From Nitrosopumilus oxyclinae (GTDB lineage: Archaea > Thermoproteota > Nitrososphaeria > Nitrososphaerales > Nitrosopumilaceae): a stretch of 64,000 bases of DNA. Below are positions 55,609-63,808 of the stretch, in pieces. The position numbers and the translations under genes were made by a program. The DNA lies in contig NZ_CP026994.1 of assembly GCF_013407165.1 (NCBI RefSeq), positions 62,001 through 126,000 on the forward strand, read 5' to 3'. Within the stretch, counting starts at the first letter, position 1; each line of letters starts with the position of its first letter. Under the pieces are notes generated by a model, which made no database searches, had not been told where the DNA came from, and worked only from the letters and a program-made list of their open reading frames with translations.

Positions 55609-55924
55609 GGTAGTAGATCTGTTGGTTCCAGTCTAGACGAATAGCCCCATTTCAAGGCGTACAAGATCCGCCACGTTGACGAGGAAGCGTGGATGCTCCA
55701 CCTTAGGATTGCTCCCTCCCGGACCTCATCCCTTTCGATGGTTCGGTCTTAGAAGTTATCCCTTCGGATATTTCTAGTCCTGCAACCACCCGCCTCGGCG
55801 TGATTTCATTTCCGCACACCAAGCGGGAATTACCCATCTAGAGATTTACCCAACAGTTGCTGATCTCTGCATATAGCCGGTTTCAGAATAGGGCACGGCT
55901 GGCACCCTGATCCTACCTACTACC
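55609..55924 (-). ncRNA. Signal recognition particle RNA (7S RNA)
   Basis: The reverse strand, about 316 nt, begins GGUAGUAG and ends CUACUACC, giving the terminal helix 1. The S domain carries the SRP54-binding helix 8 sequence GAGGUCCGGGAGGGAGCA (at about 55706-55727), the hallmark of SRP RNA. A short helix-6 arm precedes it. The 5' part holds the Alu-like domain (UGUUGGGUAAAU). The segment is strikingly GC-richer than its surroundings. It has no open frame. Exact ends are estimated from the terminal helix. Confidence 0.9.
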
Positions 55925-55942
55925 AATTTTCCTAAGAAAGTA

Positions 55943-55952
55943 TGTTATATTT
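55943..55952 (-). promoter_or_regulatory. TATA box of the SRP RNA gene
   Basis: The reverse strand reads 'aaatataaca' about 25 bases upstream of the inferred first base of the SRP RNA at 55924, the spacing expected for an archaeal TATA box. Confidence 0.55.
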
Positions 55953-55955
55953 GCA

Positions 55956-56870
55956 TTAGGTTTGATTTTCTTTTAGTTTTAAAACTACACTGCATACTGA
56001 GCATACATTTCCTGTACAATCGTTTCCACATTTTTCACATTTTATTTTTTCTTTAGAACTGGAATTTTTTATTGCCGTTGAAACTTTGAGAATTGATTGA
56101 TACAAATTATTTTTTATTCCACTATGTTGATTTTCTAACGAATTTAAAAATTCACGAATTTCTGTTCGTATTCCCTCATTCATGTGTGGACATGGTTCAG
56201 ATTGAAATGGCATGTCATTTGTAAATGCGTAAAAGACTATTTCAGCCTCATAAATCTCACAAAAGGGTTTTATTTTTCTTAAATCATTTGCAGACGTATC
56301 AGGATCCATCCATCCGATCTTAGTTGTATCTCCAGAAATCATGTTTATGACAAATGTTTGCAATGTATCATCAAGGTTATGACCTGTTGCAATTACATCT
56401 GCACCAATATCTTTTGCTGCATAATCTATTGCTCTTCTCCTTAGAGTTCCACAAATTGAACATGATGATGTTTTATCACTTTCTCGTAAATCTAGAGCCT
56501 CATCTAGTGTTAATTCAAAAAGATCTTTGTATGCGTAAACCTTGTGTTCTACATTTAGTTCTGCACAAAATTTTTCTACAATTTCTAATGCTTCATTTCT
56601 ATACCCTGGAATTCCTTCATCAATGGTAATGGCTTTTATTCTAAAACTATGAGTTAATGCCATTTCATTAATAATTTTTAATAATGCTAGCGAGTCTTTT
56701 CCTCCTGATACTGCAACAGCTACTAAATCATCATGTTTTATCATATTATATTTTGAAATGGTTTTTGCAGTTTTTCTTACAATTGATTTTGAGAAACATT
56801 GTGAACAAAGTTTTTCCCCAGAATATTTTCTTGTATATGCTGCAGGGTTATCGCATCTGTCACAATTCAT
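55956..56870 (-). CDS. tRNA 2-thiolation protein, TtuA/Ncs6 family
   Basis: This PP-loop ATPase activates a tRNA uridine for sulfur insertion. The 304 residues have an N-terminal zinc finger (C3, C6, C22, C25), the P-loop VAVSGGKDSLALL (SGGKDS at 55-60), and catalytic Cys residues in SSCSICGTLRRRAID. TGHNLDDTLQTF follows, and a second C-terminal zinc finger reads CEKCGNDCTGNVCSVC. Two zinc fingers fit the TtuA/Ncs6 group rather than TtcA. Whether it thiolates U34 or U54 cannot be told from the sequence. Confidence 0.88.
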   Translation of the reverse strand: MNCDRCDNPAAYTRKYSGEKLCSQCFSKSIVRKTAKTISKYNMIKHDDLVAVAVSGGKDSLALLKIINEMALTHSFRIKAITIDEGIPGYRNEALEIVEKFCAELNVEHKVYAYKDLFELTLDEALDLRESDKTSSCSICGTLRRRAIDYAAKDIGADVIATGHNLDDTLQTFVINMISGDTTKIGWMDPDTSANDLRKIKPFCEIYEAEIVFYAFTNDMPFQSEPCPHMNEGIRTEIREFLNSLENQHSGIKNNLYQSILKVSTAIKNSSSKEKIKCEKCGNDCTGNVCSVCSVVLKLKENQT

Positions 56871-56914
56871 GAAATCAACTGAGTTTTTTTCATTAATGAT
56901 TCTTTAGGTATTTT

Positions 56915-58135
56915 TTATATTGTAAACCAGCCAGATTTCAAATATGATAAGGCAATATTGAGGCCAAATAGGGCAAAGGTGAATGCGTATATTCCCCACA
57001 TTACAATGTTGACTGATTTATCTGAAATTTTTTTATCAATAATAGTATGAATGAATTTACCTCCATCTAAAATTGGTAGTGGAAGCATATTGATAATTCC
57101 AATAAAAAACGAAATCATCCAAAGCCATAACAAAAACATTGAAATGTTGAAATCTACATTTGTCCAATCAATGAAATTCATTACAGGTTTGTATGGGATG
57201 GAATTATCTCTCATTATTCCTATTAATCCTCTTTCAGGATCATCTGGTGATGCCATTACTTGCAATGTTTTTTCTAATGCCTGACCATCTCTTAGTATGG
57301 ATACACTAGCTGTTTCTCCTGGATGTAATACAGGGAAATCCGCCGGACCACGAATTGGCACATCGTTTATTGTAGTAATTATATCATTTGCAAGTAATCC
57401 TGCTTGTTCAGCACCTGAATTTTCTATAATTGAAAGTATCAAAACTCCTTGTGATAATTCATAAAATGTGTTTAAGATAACATCTCCAAACAATGGAATG
57501 CTTTCTAAAACCATTCCAAAAACTGGATTTGTCAATAAAATTGCCCCAAAAACAATTGCAAATAATACATTTGATGTAGCTCCTGCTCCAATTACTCGTA
57601 ACTTTGAAATCCTTTTAGCTTTATCAAATTCTTCTTCATCGGGTTCAACAAATCCTGCAAATAATGCAATGAATACTGCAAATCCACCTGTCTTAATTTT
57701 TATTTTTTCTAATGCAGCTACTATTCCATGTGCCCCTTCATGCATAACTAACACAATTGGAATTGAAAGTAAAAAATACGTAATAGCTGGAGCTGAAGTT
57801 AATGTAACACCTGGAATAAGCACTGTTAATTCTGAAAAATTTGATTGCGCAACAAAATAGTTTGAAACATTATTTAACAAAAAGTAAAATGCAAATCCCA
57901 TCATTATGAAACCTGCAATCACACTTACATCTGCAAAAACTTTGATACCTCTTTTCGTTCGTCCAAGTACTTTGATTAAAACATCATTAACACCTTTGTT
58001 CTTGTATACAAGACTGTACGCCTTTAATTCAAAACCATATTTTTCTAATTTGAGAGCTTTTGCAATCACTATAATGACTACCCAAGCCATTAAGACATAG
58101 ATTATTGCATTCTGAGTAATAAAATCAAGTTCCAA
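56915..58135 (-). CDS. Site-2 protease family (M50) membrane metalloprotease
   Basis: The 406 residues have several membrane spans. VLVMHEGAHGIVAALE (His132, Glu133, His136) is the HExxH zinc motif inside a span. A PDZ-like segment follows (GAEQAGLLANDIITTINDVPI), and LPLPILDGGKFIH supplies the third zinc ligand (Asp of LDGG). Such enzymes cut membrane-bound regulators or stress sensors. The substrate is not evident. It is divergent from cutA across 43 bp. Confidence 0.92.
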   Translation of the reverse strand: MELDFITQNAIIYVLMAWVVIIVIAKALKLEKYGFELKAYSLVYKNKGVNDVLIKVLGRTKRGIKVFADVSVIAGFIMMGFAFYFLLNNVSNYFVAQSNFSELTVLIPGVTLTSAPAITYFLLSIPIVLVMHEGAHGIVAALEKIKIKTGGFAVFIALFAGFVEPDEEEFDKAKRISKLRVIGAGATSNVLFAIVFGAILLTNPVFGMVLESIPLFGDVILNTFYELSQGVLILSIIENSGAEQAGLLANDIITTINDVPIRGPADFPVLHPGETASVSILRDGQALEKTLQVMASPDDPERGLIGIMRDNSIPYKPVMNFIDWTNVDFNISMFLLWLWMISFFIGIINMLPLPILDGGKFIHTIIDKKISDKSVNIVMWGIYAFTFALFGLNIALSYLKSGWFTI

Positions 58136-58178
58136 ACTAATTGTTAATTTTTTAAAGTACGGTCATTTATCGTTTACT

Positions 58179-58490
58179 ATGAAACCTGTGATAATCATCT
58201 CCACATATCCTACGAAAAAATCACTTTCTAAAATTGCAAATGAACTTGTAAAAAACAAGATAGTTGCATGTGTAAATATTTCTAAAATTTCATCAATTTA
58301 CTCTTGGGAAGGAAAAATAAAAAATTCGTCAGAATATTTAGCTATTTTTAAAACTGTTACAAAAAATAAGACCCTGTTGAAAAAGAAAATCAAAGAAACT
58401 CATCCTTATGATGTTCCTGAGATAGCAGAAATTGATGTCACATCAATTGATGAATCTTATCTGAGATGGTTAGTTGAATCCACTAATTAG
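58179..58490 (+). CDS. cutA: CutA divalent-cation tolerance protein
   Basis: This is a small trimeric ferredoxin-like protein linked to copper tolerance in bacteria, of uncertain role in archaea. The 103 residues include LVKNKIVACVNISKISSIYSW, typed by ACVN and the YxWxGK motif, and the conserved HPYDVPEIAEIDV. Its stop overlaps that of pelA by four bases (TTAG). Confidence 0.95.
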   Translation: MKPVIIISTYPTKKSLSKIANELVKNKIVACVNISKISSIYSWEGKIKNSSEYLAIFKTVTKNKTLLKKKIKETHPYDVPEIAEIDVTSIDESYLRWLVESTN

Positions 58491-59539
58491 GATTCAACTG
58501 TATATCTTAACAAAGATACAATTCCACCTAAACCTGTAACTCTAAGACCAATGTCTGTTGAGGAGTCAACACTGTAAATTTTTACTCCCTTGTTTTCTGC
58601 ATCATTTAGAAAATCCATTATTTGTTGTTCATCATTATCTTGTATTGCTTTATCAGAAAATACTAATGATTCAACTGCACCCATTTGGTTTGCATTAAAA
58701 GTTTCATTATATCCCATAGTGAATTTTCTACTTTTCTTGTTTGCTAAAATCATAACTTGATCAATAATTGATGAAGCTTTTGCCAATTTACTATCTGACA
58801 TTATTTCTTGCATTGTATGTGATTTTGTGAATATGTAGATTCCATCTTCTCCTCCAGAATCAATTCCATCAACAAGTTGAATTTTGAATTTCTGAAGTTT
58901 TTGAGATTTTTCTAAGAAATTTGCAAATCTTTTCTTTGTTTCACCTGGACCAAAAATTACAATTGTATCTCCTTCTTTGAAAATAGATGATAATGCTTGC
59001 TGTACCTGTTCAAAGAATTTTTCAATATTGAAACTAGTCTTGTATCTTTTTCCGCCAGAACCTGAATAAATATTTGGCATAAATTCCAAATGTGTACCTC
59101 TTAATCTAGCAATTCCACTGTCGCTAGTATCAATTGCTACTAAAACAAAACTAATTTGATCATTACTTGATTCCAAAAGTTTTTTTTCTATTGGTAACCA
59201 TTTTTTCTTTGAAATTGTAATTCCATCATTTAATTTTAGAATAAATGAATGGTGTGATCCATTTGGTACTGATTCATTACTTGATTCAGAAATTGTACCA
59301 CCTACTCTTAATTTATCTAAGACATCATCAAGTGAAATTTTTTCTACTGTTAATTCTATTCTAACTTTAATTCTTTCACCTTTATCTGGCCTTGCATAAT
59401 CTTTATCTTGTTTTAGAACTCTTGTTGTATCTCCAATTACTTTGTCATCTTTTTTGATAATACGACGTAAATTCAAAAGATCTTCAGAGTCTTCTGGAAT
59501 AACAGATATTGAATTATCATCTATTGTCTTTGTAATCAT
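58487..59539 (-). CDS. pelA: Pelota (Dom34) ribosome-rescue factor
   Basis: This factor splits ribosomes stalled on mRNA, acting with aEF1A and ABCE1. The 350 residues show the N-terminal Sm-like domain (residues 1-130, DLLNLRRIIKKDD). The middle domain resembles eRF1, without the GGQ loop (FEQVQQALSSIFKEGDTIVI). The C-terminal domain is LVFSDKAIQDNDE. The gene overlaps cutA at the stop and follows the 163-residue gene by 32 bp. Confidence 0.94.
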   Translation of the reverse strand: MITKTIDDNSISVIPEDSEDLLNLRRIIKKDDKVIGDTTRVLKQDKDYARPDKGERIKVRIELTVEKISLDDVLDKLRVGGTISESSNESVPNGSHHSFILKLNDGITISKKKWLPIEKKLLESSNDQISFVLVAIDTSDSGIARLRGTHLEFMPNIYSGSGGKRYKTSFNIEKFFEQVQQALSSIFKEGDTIVIFGPGETKKRFANFLEKSQKLQKFKIQLVDGIDSGGEDGIYIFTKSHTMQEIMSDSKLAKASSIIDQVMILANKKSRKFTMGYNETFNANQMGAVESLVFSDKAIQDNDEQQIMDFLNDAENKGVKIYSVDSSTDIGLRVTGLGGIVSLLRYTVES

Positions 59540-59571
59540 GATATTATTCTAATTTTCAAAAAGAAAAGAGT

Positions 59572-60063
59572 TTAGCTAGTTGTTTCTTCTGCTTTTGCTT
59601 CTTCTGATTTCTTTTTTAGATAATTTTCAACCCACTCTAAAGTGAGAACTCCTGATTCAGATAAATTTGTTAAAGAATTTGCAGAAGCTTCTCCTGAAAC
59701 TTTACCGTTGTTTCTTTTTAATTGCCTCCATTTTAGAGATGTATTACCACTTTTTGAATTATAGATTATTCCTAAAACATCTTTTCCATTAACAAAAGTA
59801 ACATCTCTGATTTTTTTTAAAGTAACTTTATCAGCTGCCTCAACATAAATTGCTCCAAGATTATCTTCTCTTTCAGCAAAAACCTCAGTATCTTCCAAAT
59901 ATGCTCTTGGTGCATAAGACATACATGTACTAGAAATGACAAATCGTCTAAAACTCTCCAATGAAGCTGGGGTATCTATTGCAACCATTTGGAATGATTG
60001 AACTATTGGCCATTTATCAAGCTTCTTGAAAGACTCAATAGGTAACTGCTTGAAATATGCCAT
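59572..60063 (-). CDS. Uncharacterised 163-residue protein upstream of pelA
   Basis: I do not recognise this family. The 163 residues show no signal peptide or membrane segment. A compact alpha/beta N-terminal half (FKKLDKWPIVQSFQMVAIDT) is followed by a Ser/Lys-rich stretch and a Lys/Glu-rich C-terminal tail (KKKSEEAKAEETTS), a composition common in ribosome-associated proteins. It is probably cotranscribed with pelA, 32 bp downstream. Its ATG is immediately adjacent to a C/D box sRNA on the other strand. Confidence 0.75.
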   Translation of the reverse strand: MAYFKQLPIESFKKLDKWPIVQSFQMVAIDTPASLESFRRFVISSTCMSYAPRAYLEDTEVFAEREDNLGAIYVEAADKVTLKKIRDVTFVNGKDVLGIIYNSKSGNTSLKWRQLKRNNGKVSGEASANSLTNLSESGVLTLEWVENYLKKKSEEAKAEETTS

Positions 60064-60123
60064 GCGGGCTGTGATGTACCTATCCCTTTGATTGATGATG
60101 AGGATCTTGAGTTCTGAGCCTGC
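60064..60123 (+). ncRNA. C/D box guide sRNA (2'-O-methylation)
   Basis: In order: a 5' stem GCGGGC that pairs with GCCUGC at 60118-60123 (one G-U), then box C GUGAUGU (60071-60077) and a guide of about ten bases. D' is UUGA (60088-60091), C' is AUGAUGA (60095-60101), the second guide is exactly 12 bases (60102-60113), and box D is CUGA (60114-60117). Box C differs from the RUGAUGA consensus at its last base and D' is UUGA, so both are slightly degenerate. The size, about 60 nt, is typical of archaeal C/D sRNAs. Confidence 0.75.
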
Positions 60124-60158
60124 TTATGATTTTAATTAATGCTATTAATTAAAAAATC

Positions 60159-60578
60159 ATGAAATCACTTACTGAATATCTAACATTTGAAGTTAAAACT
60201 AGAAGAGCCTTTGTCAATATTTCTCCTGATGTGAGTAAATTGGTAACTAAAAGCAAAGTTCAGGAGGGTCTTTGTCTTGTAAATGCAATGCACATCACAG
60301 CAAGTGTTTTCATTAATGATAATGAAGGTGGTCTATTACATGATTATGAAAAATGGTTAGAGGGATTGGCTCCACATGCACCAACTACACAATATGATCA
60401 TAATAAAACAGGTGAAGACAATGCTGATGCTCATCTAAAACGACAAGTAATGGGAAGAGAAGTTGTAGTTGCTATTACAAAAGGTAAATTAGATTTTGGA
60501 CCATGGGAAGAAATTTTCTATGGTGAATTTGATGGTAAAAGACCAAAAAGAGTTTTAGTTAAAATTATTGGCGAATAA
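60159..60578 (+). CDS. YjbQ/UPF0047 family protein
   Basis: The 139 residues match the small YjbQ family, sometimes named secondary thiamine-phosphate synthase because of activity seen in vitro. [36 protein letters not shown] and [19 protein letters not shown] hold the conserved His, Asn and Asp residues. The ATG lies about 35 bases downstream of the sRNA. Its stop directly abuts that of the opposing zinc-ribbon gene. Confidence 0.9.
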   Translation: MKSLTEYLTFEVKTRRAFVNISPDVSKLVTKSKVQEGLCLVNAMHITASVFINDNEGGLLHDYEKWLEGLAPHAPTTQYDHNKTGEDNADAHLKRQVMGREVVVAITKGKLDFGPWEEIFYGEFDGKRPKRVLVKIIGE

Positions 60579-60743
60579 TTATCCAAAGTCTGCATCACGT
60601 TTTTGACTTTGTGATTCATTCTTTCTTGCAGCATCTCTGAATTCATCATTATGATTTTGAGGTCCATGTCCACATTTTACACATGCAATTTTGAATCCAT
60701 CATCATTTTTTTCATATGTTTTGCAGCCACAAAAACATGCCAT
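60579..60743 (-). CDS. Small Cys-rich zinc-binding protein, 54 aa
   Basis: It translates as MACFCGCKTYEKNDDGFKIA followed by CVKCGHGPQNHND and a charged helical tail ending KRDADFG. Five Cys residues (CFCGC and CVKC) plus two His residues indicate a zinc-binding fold. A 'gatatatc' TATA-like box lies upstream on the reverse strand. It meets the YjbQ gene stop to stop with no spacer. Function is unknown. Confidence 0.65.
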   Translation of the reverse strand: MACFCGCKTYEKNDDGFKIACVKCGHGPQNHNDEFRDAARKNESQSQKRDADFG

Positions 60744-60786
60744 GATCAAATATAATTTCTAAGATGATATATCTTTTGGGTTAAGA

Positions 60787-61236
60787 TTATGCTGACTTGC
60801 AACATTCGCCCATGGGAATCTCATGATCATGGGGACATTTTCTTGGATGTTTTAGCATTACACAAAGAGCATCTGTAAATTGTTTGTTCATGTGATGTTC
60901 AATTCCACAAACCATCTCTTCATCAATTTCTACTTTTAGTGCACTATCCATTAGTACTTCTAGTAATCTACTATTTCTCATCATACTGGAACCTATTCTT
61001 TCCCCGTCTTCTGTTAGTTTAACACCTGCTTTATTGTAATTTACAAGATTTTTGAGATTTAATTTCTTGAGCATTTGAACAACACTTGGTTGCCTTACAT
61101 TGAGCATTTTTGCAATTGTACTAATTTTCACATCTTCTCCTCTTTCTTTGATATGCCAAATTGCTTTAAGATACATCTCAACATGCTCTGCTTCTGCAGT
61201 TCCTACAAAGAGTGTTTCTTCATCTATTGCATCCAT
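60787..61236 (-). CDS. DtxR/MntR-family metal-dependent regulator
   Basis: The 149 residues form a winged-helix N-terminal domain (VEMYLKAIWHIKERGEDVKIS with IAKMLNVRQPSVVQMLKKL, about 18-70). A dimerisation helix set follows, with the metal-ligand segment EMVCGIEHHMNKQFTDALC. It ends with a Cys/His-rich motif, HPRKCPHDHEIPMGECCKSA, as in iron- or manganese-sensing regulators. It lies two bases after trmB, in one operon. Metal-responsive repression is likely; its targets are unknown. Confidence 0.92.
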   Translation of the reverse strand: MDAIDEETLFVGTAEAEHVEMYLKAIWHIKERGEDVKISTIAKMLNVRQPSVVQMLKKLNLKNLVNYNKAGVKLTEDGERIGSSMMRNSRLLEVLMDSALKVEIDEEMVCGIEHHMNKQFTDALCVMLKHPRKCPHDHEIPMGECCKSA

Positions 61237-61238
61237 GT

Positions 61239-62006
61239 CTATACCTTCTTTGAATCTTTTAATAAATATTCAAAGTATTGACGTGCAAAACCTGCTAATC
61301 CTGCATGATCTGCCCAAATAGCAACAACTTCTGAAGAATTTACTCCTCCTAATTCTGGTCCTAAGAGAATTACTACATATCTTTTATCTGAAATTATACC
61401 TCCTCCAAACAACCCTTTCTTGATAATTACTTTGGCAACTCGTTTGATTGCCTTGATTGATTCTTTATCCATTTTATCTGATGCAAGAATTGTAATTTGT
61501 ACTCCTTTATCATGAAGTGATCTTAGTTTTGGCAATGCTTGTTTTACTAGATCTACTCCTGCTTCTGGTAATGCAATCATCACTTCATTTCTACATGTAT
61601 CTACCATTTCTAAAATTTTAGCTGCAATGTTAATGGCACCTGATAAAACCCAAATATCTGGTCTTTCACTAGTACCACTTTTCTCGTATAATGGAACTAG
61701 TTCATTTAGAATTATGTTCTGATTTTGTGAAAAATCAGTTTCCATTTTTTGTTTTGTAGTTTCTAGTCCTGTAGATGGAGATTTTGCAAAATATTTTGTT
61801 GGTCTTGCATCATCTGAACCAATCCATCCTTTCTCTTCCAAAGTTCCTAACACTTCGTAAATTTTTGAATATGGAACTCCTGATTTTTGGCTAAGATCTG
61901 ATGCTGTTAATTCTCCTGATTTGAGTAAAGCTGAAAATGTTCTAATTTCATAACTGGTAAGACCAATCTTCTCTAATGACTTTCGTGTTTTATCAGATAT
62001 ACTCAT
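61239..62006 (-). CDS. TrmB-family transcriptional regulator
   Basis: The 255 residues have the TrmB winged helix at the N-terminus (LTSYEIRTFSALLKSGELTA, then SGVPYSKIYEVLGTLEEKGW). A coiled linker is followed by a phospholipase-D-like C-terminal effector domain (NEVMIALPEAGVDLV, LRSLHDKGVQITILAS). TrmB proteins often respond to sugars or metabolites. It is divergent from the Tes-like gene and upstream of the DtxR gene, so it may regulate either. Confidence 0.9.
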   Translation of the reverse strand: MSISDKTRKSLEKIGLTSYEIRTFSALLKSGELTASDLSQKSGVPYSKIYEVLGTLEEKGWIGSDDARPTKYFAKSPSTGLETTKQKMETDFSQNQNIILNELVPLYEKSGTSERPDIWVLSGAINIAAKILEMVDTCRNEVMIALPEAGVDLVKQALPKLRSLHDKGVQITILASDKMDKESIKAIKRVAKVIIKKGLFGGGIISDKRYVVILLGPELGGVNSSEVVAIWADHAGLAGFARQYFEYLLKDSKKV

Positions 62007-62124
62007 ATGCGATCTTGTCGATCAGTTTTGGTATTTAAATCAGGTATGCCTACCTCCTAAATCCCCCACGGGGGCAAGTAGGAAATGGATTATATACCAT
62101 CTTGGAAAAATCAACAATACAGGC
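62007..62124. promoter_or_regulatory. Divergent trmB / tes-like promoter with GC-rich dyad
   Basis: On the plus strand TATATA at 62091-62096 lies 29 bases before the ATG at 62125, implying an almost leaderless transcript. On the minus strand 'gatttaaatacc' serves trmB. Between them CCTAC (62049-62053) and GTAGG (62078-62082) enclose CCCCC (62063-62067) and GGGGG (62070-62074). This GC-rich inverted repeat directly upstream of the TATA box is a candidate operator. Confidence 0.55.
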
Positions 62125-63789
62125 ATGGCACTAATTCAGATATCCAATCAATCAACTAAAAATTTAGGTAAGAAATCTACAATTAGATTCACTCAAAGTA
62201 TCTGTCCAGACTGTAACATGATTCTGGATGCTGAAGTCTTTGAGAGAGATAACCAAGTGTTTATGTCAAAAGTTTGTCCAACCCACGGTGAATGTGAGGA
62301 ATTATACTTTGGTTCTTATGAAATGTACAAAAAATTCAGTACATACTGGATGGATGGAAAAGGTGCTCATTCTCCAAATGTAATGATTGACAAATGTTCA
62401 TGTCCAAACAACTGTGGATTATGTTCAAACCATTTGTCCCATAGTGGATTAGCAAACATGATTGTAACTAATAGATGTGATTTAACATGCTGGTACTGTT
62501 TCTTTTATGTAAAGAAGGGACTTGAAGGTGCTTACATGTACGAGCCAGACCATACTCAAGTTAGAGGTATGATGAAAACTCTAAGAGCAGAGAGACCAAT
62601 TCCAGGAAACTCTATGCAAATTACTGGCGGTGAACCAATGCTTAGAGAAGATATTGCTGATGTTATTAAAATTATGAAAGAAGAAGGTGTTGACCATATT
62701 CAGATGAACACCAATGGTATTAGACATGCAATGGATCCAGAAGCAGCAAGAGAAGTTAGACTTGCTGGATGTAACAACTTGTATCTTTCCTTTGATGGTG
62801 TAACTGCAAGAACAAACCCAAAGAACCACTGGGAAATTCCATATGCACTTGATAGTTGTAGAAAAACAGGTACTACAGTAGTATTTGTTCCAACAGTAAT
62901 CAAATCAATTAACGACCACGAACTAGGTGGAATTATCAGATATGCACAAAAGAACATGGATGTAGTTCATGCAGTAAACTTCCAACCTGTATCATTAACT
63001 GGTAGAATGGGTAAAACTGAACGTGAAAAATACAGAATCACTGTTCCTGATTGTGTTCAAAGAATTGAAGAACAAACAAACGGTGAAGTAACTGTTGATG
63101 ATTGGTTCCCAGTCCCAAGTTGTATGCCACTAACTAATGTAATTGAAGCATTCTCAAGCAAACCAAAATATGAATTATCAATTCACTTTGCTTGTGGAGC
63201 AGGAACATACATCTTTGAAGATGCAGATACAAAGAAGTTTGTCCCATTAACAAAATTCTGTGACATTCAAGGAATGCTAGAATTATTTGAAGATAAAGCA
63301 GAAGAAATTCGTTCTGGTAAAAACAAGTACTTTACAATGCTTGAAGTTGTTAGAAAACTCAAAGGCTTTGTTGATACAAAGAAACAACCAGCAGGATTAG
63401 ATTTAGCAAAGATGTTTGGTAATATCCTAATGAAGAGATCATTTGATTCAGTTGGTTCATGGCATGTCAAAGGATTATTCCTTGGTATGATGCATTTCCA
63501 AGACAAATACAACGAAGACCTTGAAAGATTACAAAGATGTGATATTCACTATGTAACTCCAGACCTTAGAATAGTTCCATTCTGTGCATTCAATGTAATT
63601 CCAGAATGGTATAGAGATAGAATTCAAAAGAAATATTCTATCACTGTAGAGGAATGGGAAGAACGAGAAGGCGTTAAATTAGAAGATGGTCTATACAGAG
63701 GACTAATGAGACGTGGTGCAGGTGATGAACTTGCTGCTGGATGTGCAAAGAGTCAGATGTTCCATGATGCTTCTCAAGCAACAATGTAA
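62125..63789 (+). CDS. Tes-like tetraether-lipid radical SAM enzyme
   Basis: The 554 residues have an N-terminal Cys set (C27, C30, C51, C57; CPDC ... CPTHGEC) and a second cluster, CSCPNNCGLC (C91-C100). The radical SAM motif CDLTCWYC (C118, C122, C125) and MQITGGEPM follow. This multi-cluster layout is that of MJ0619-type enzymes. Members known as Tes join the phytanyl chains of archaeal diethers into GDGT tetraethers. Thaumarchaea carry more than one member, so the exact reaction here is inference. A TATA box gives a leaderless start. TrmB and DtxR genes are divergent. Confidence 0.8.
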   Translation: MALIQISNQSTKNLGKKSTIRFTQSICPDCNMILDAEVFERDNQVFMSKVCPTHGECEELYFGSYEMYKKFSTYWMDGKGAHSPNVMIDKCSCPNNCGLCSNHLSHSGLANMIVTNRCDLTCWYCFFYVKKGLEGAYMYEPDHTQVRGMMKTLRAERPIPGNSMQITGGEPMLREDIADVIKIMKEEGVDHIQMNTNGIRHAMDPEAAREVRLAGCNNLYLSFDGVTARTNPKNHWEIPYALDSCRKTGTTVVFVPTVIKSINDHELGGIIRYAQKNMDVVHAVNFQPVSLTGRMGKTEREKYRITVPDCVQRIEEQTNGEVTVDDWFPVPSCMPLTNVIEAFSSKPKYELSIHFACGAGTYIFEDADTKKFVPLTKFCDIQGMLELFEDKAEEIRSGKNKYFTMLEVVRKLKGFVDTKKQPAGLDLAKMFGNILMKRSFDSVGSWHVKGLFLGMMHFQDKYNEDLERLQRCDIHYVTPDLRIVPFCAFNVIPEWYRDRIQKKYSITVEEWEEREGVKLEDGLYRGLMRRGAGDELAAGCAKSQMFHDASQATM

Positions 63790-63808
63790 AAGAATTAAAT
63801 TTTATTTT

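Noticed and set aside
55609-55924. RNase P RNA
   Set aside because: The conserved RNase P sequences are absent, while the SRP helix 8 motif is present.
60787-61321. Plus-strand frames over the DtxR and TrmB genes
   Set aside because: They are out-of-frame shadows of the well-supported regulator genes.
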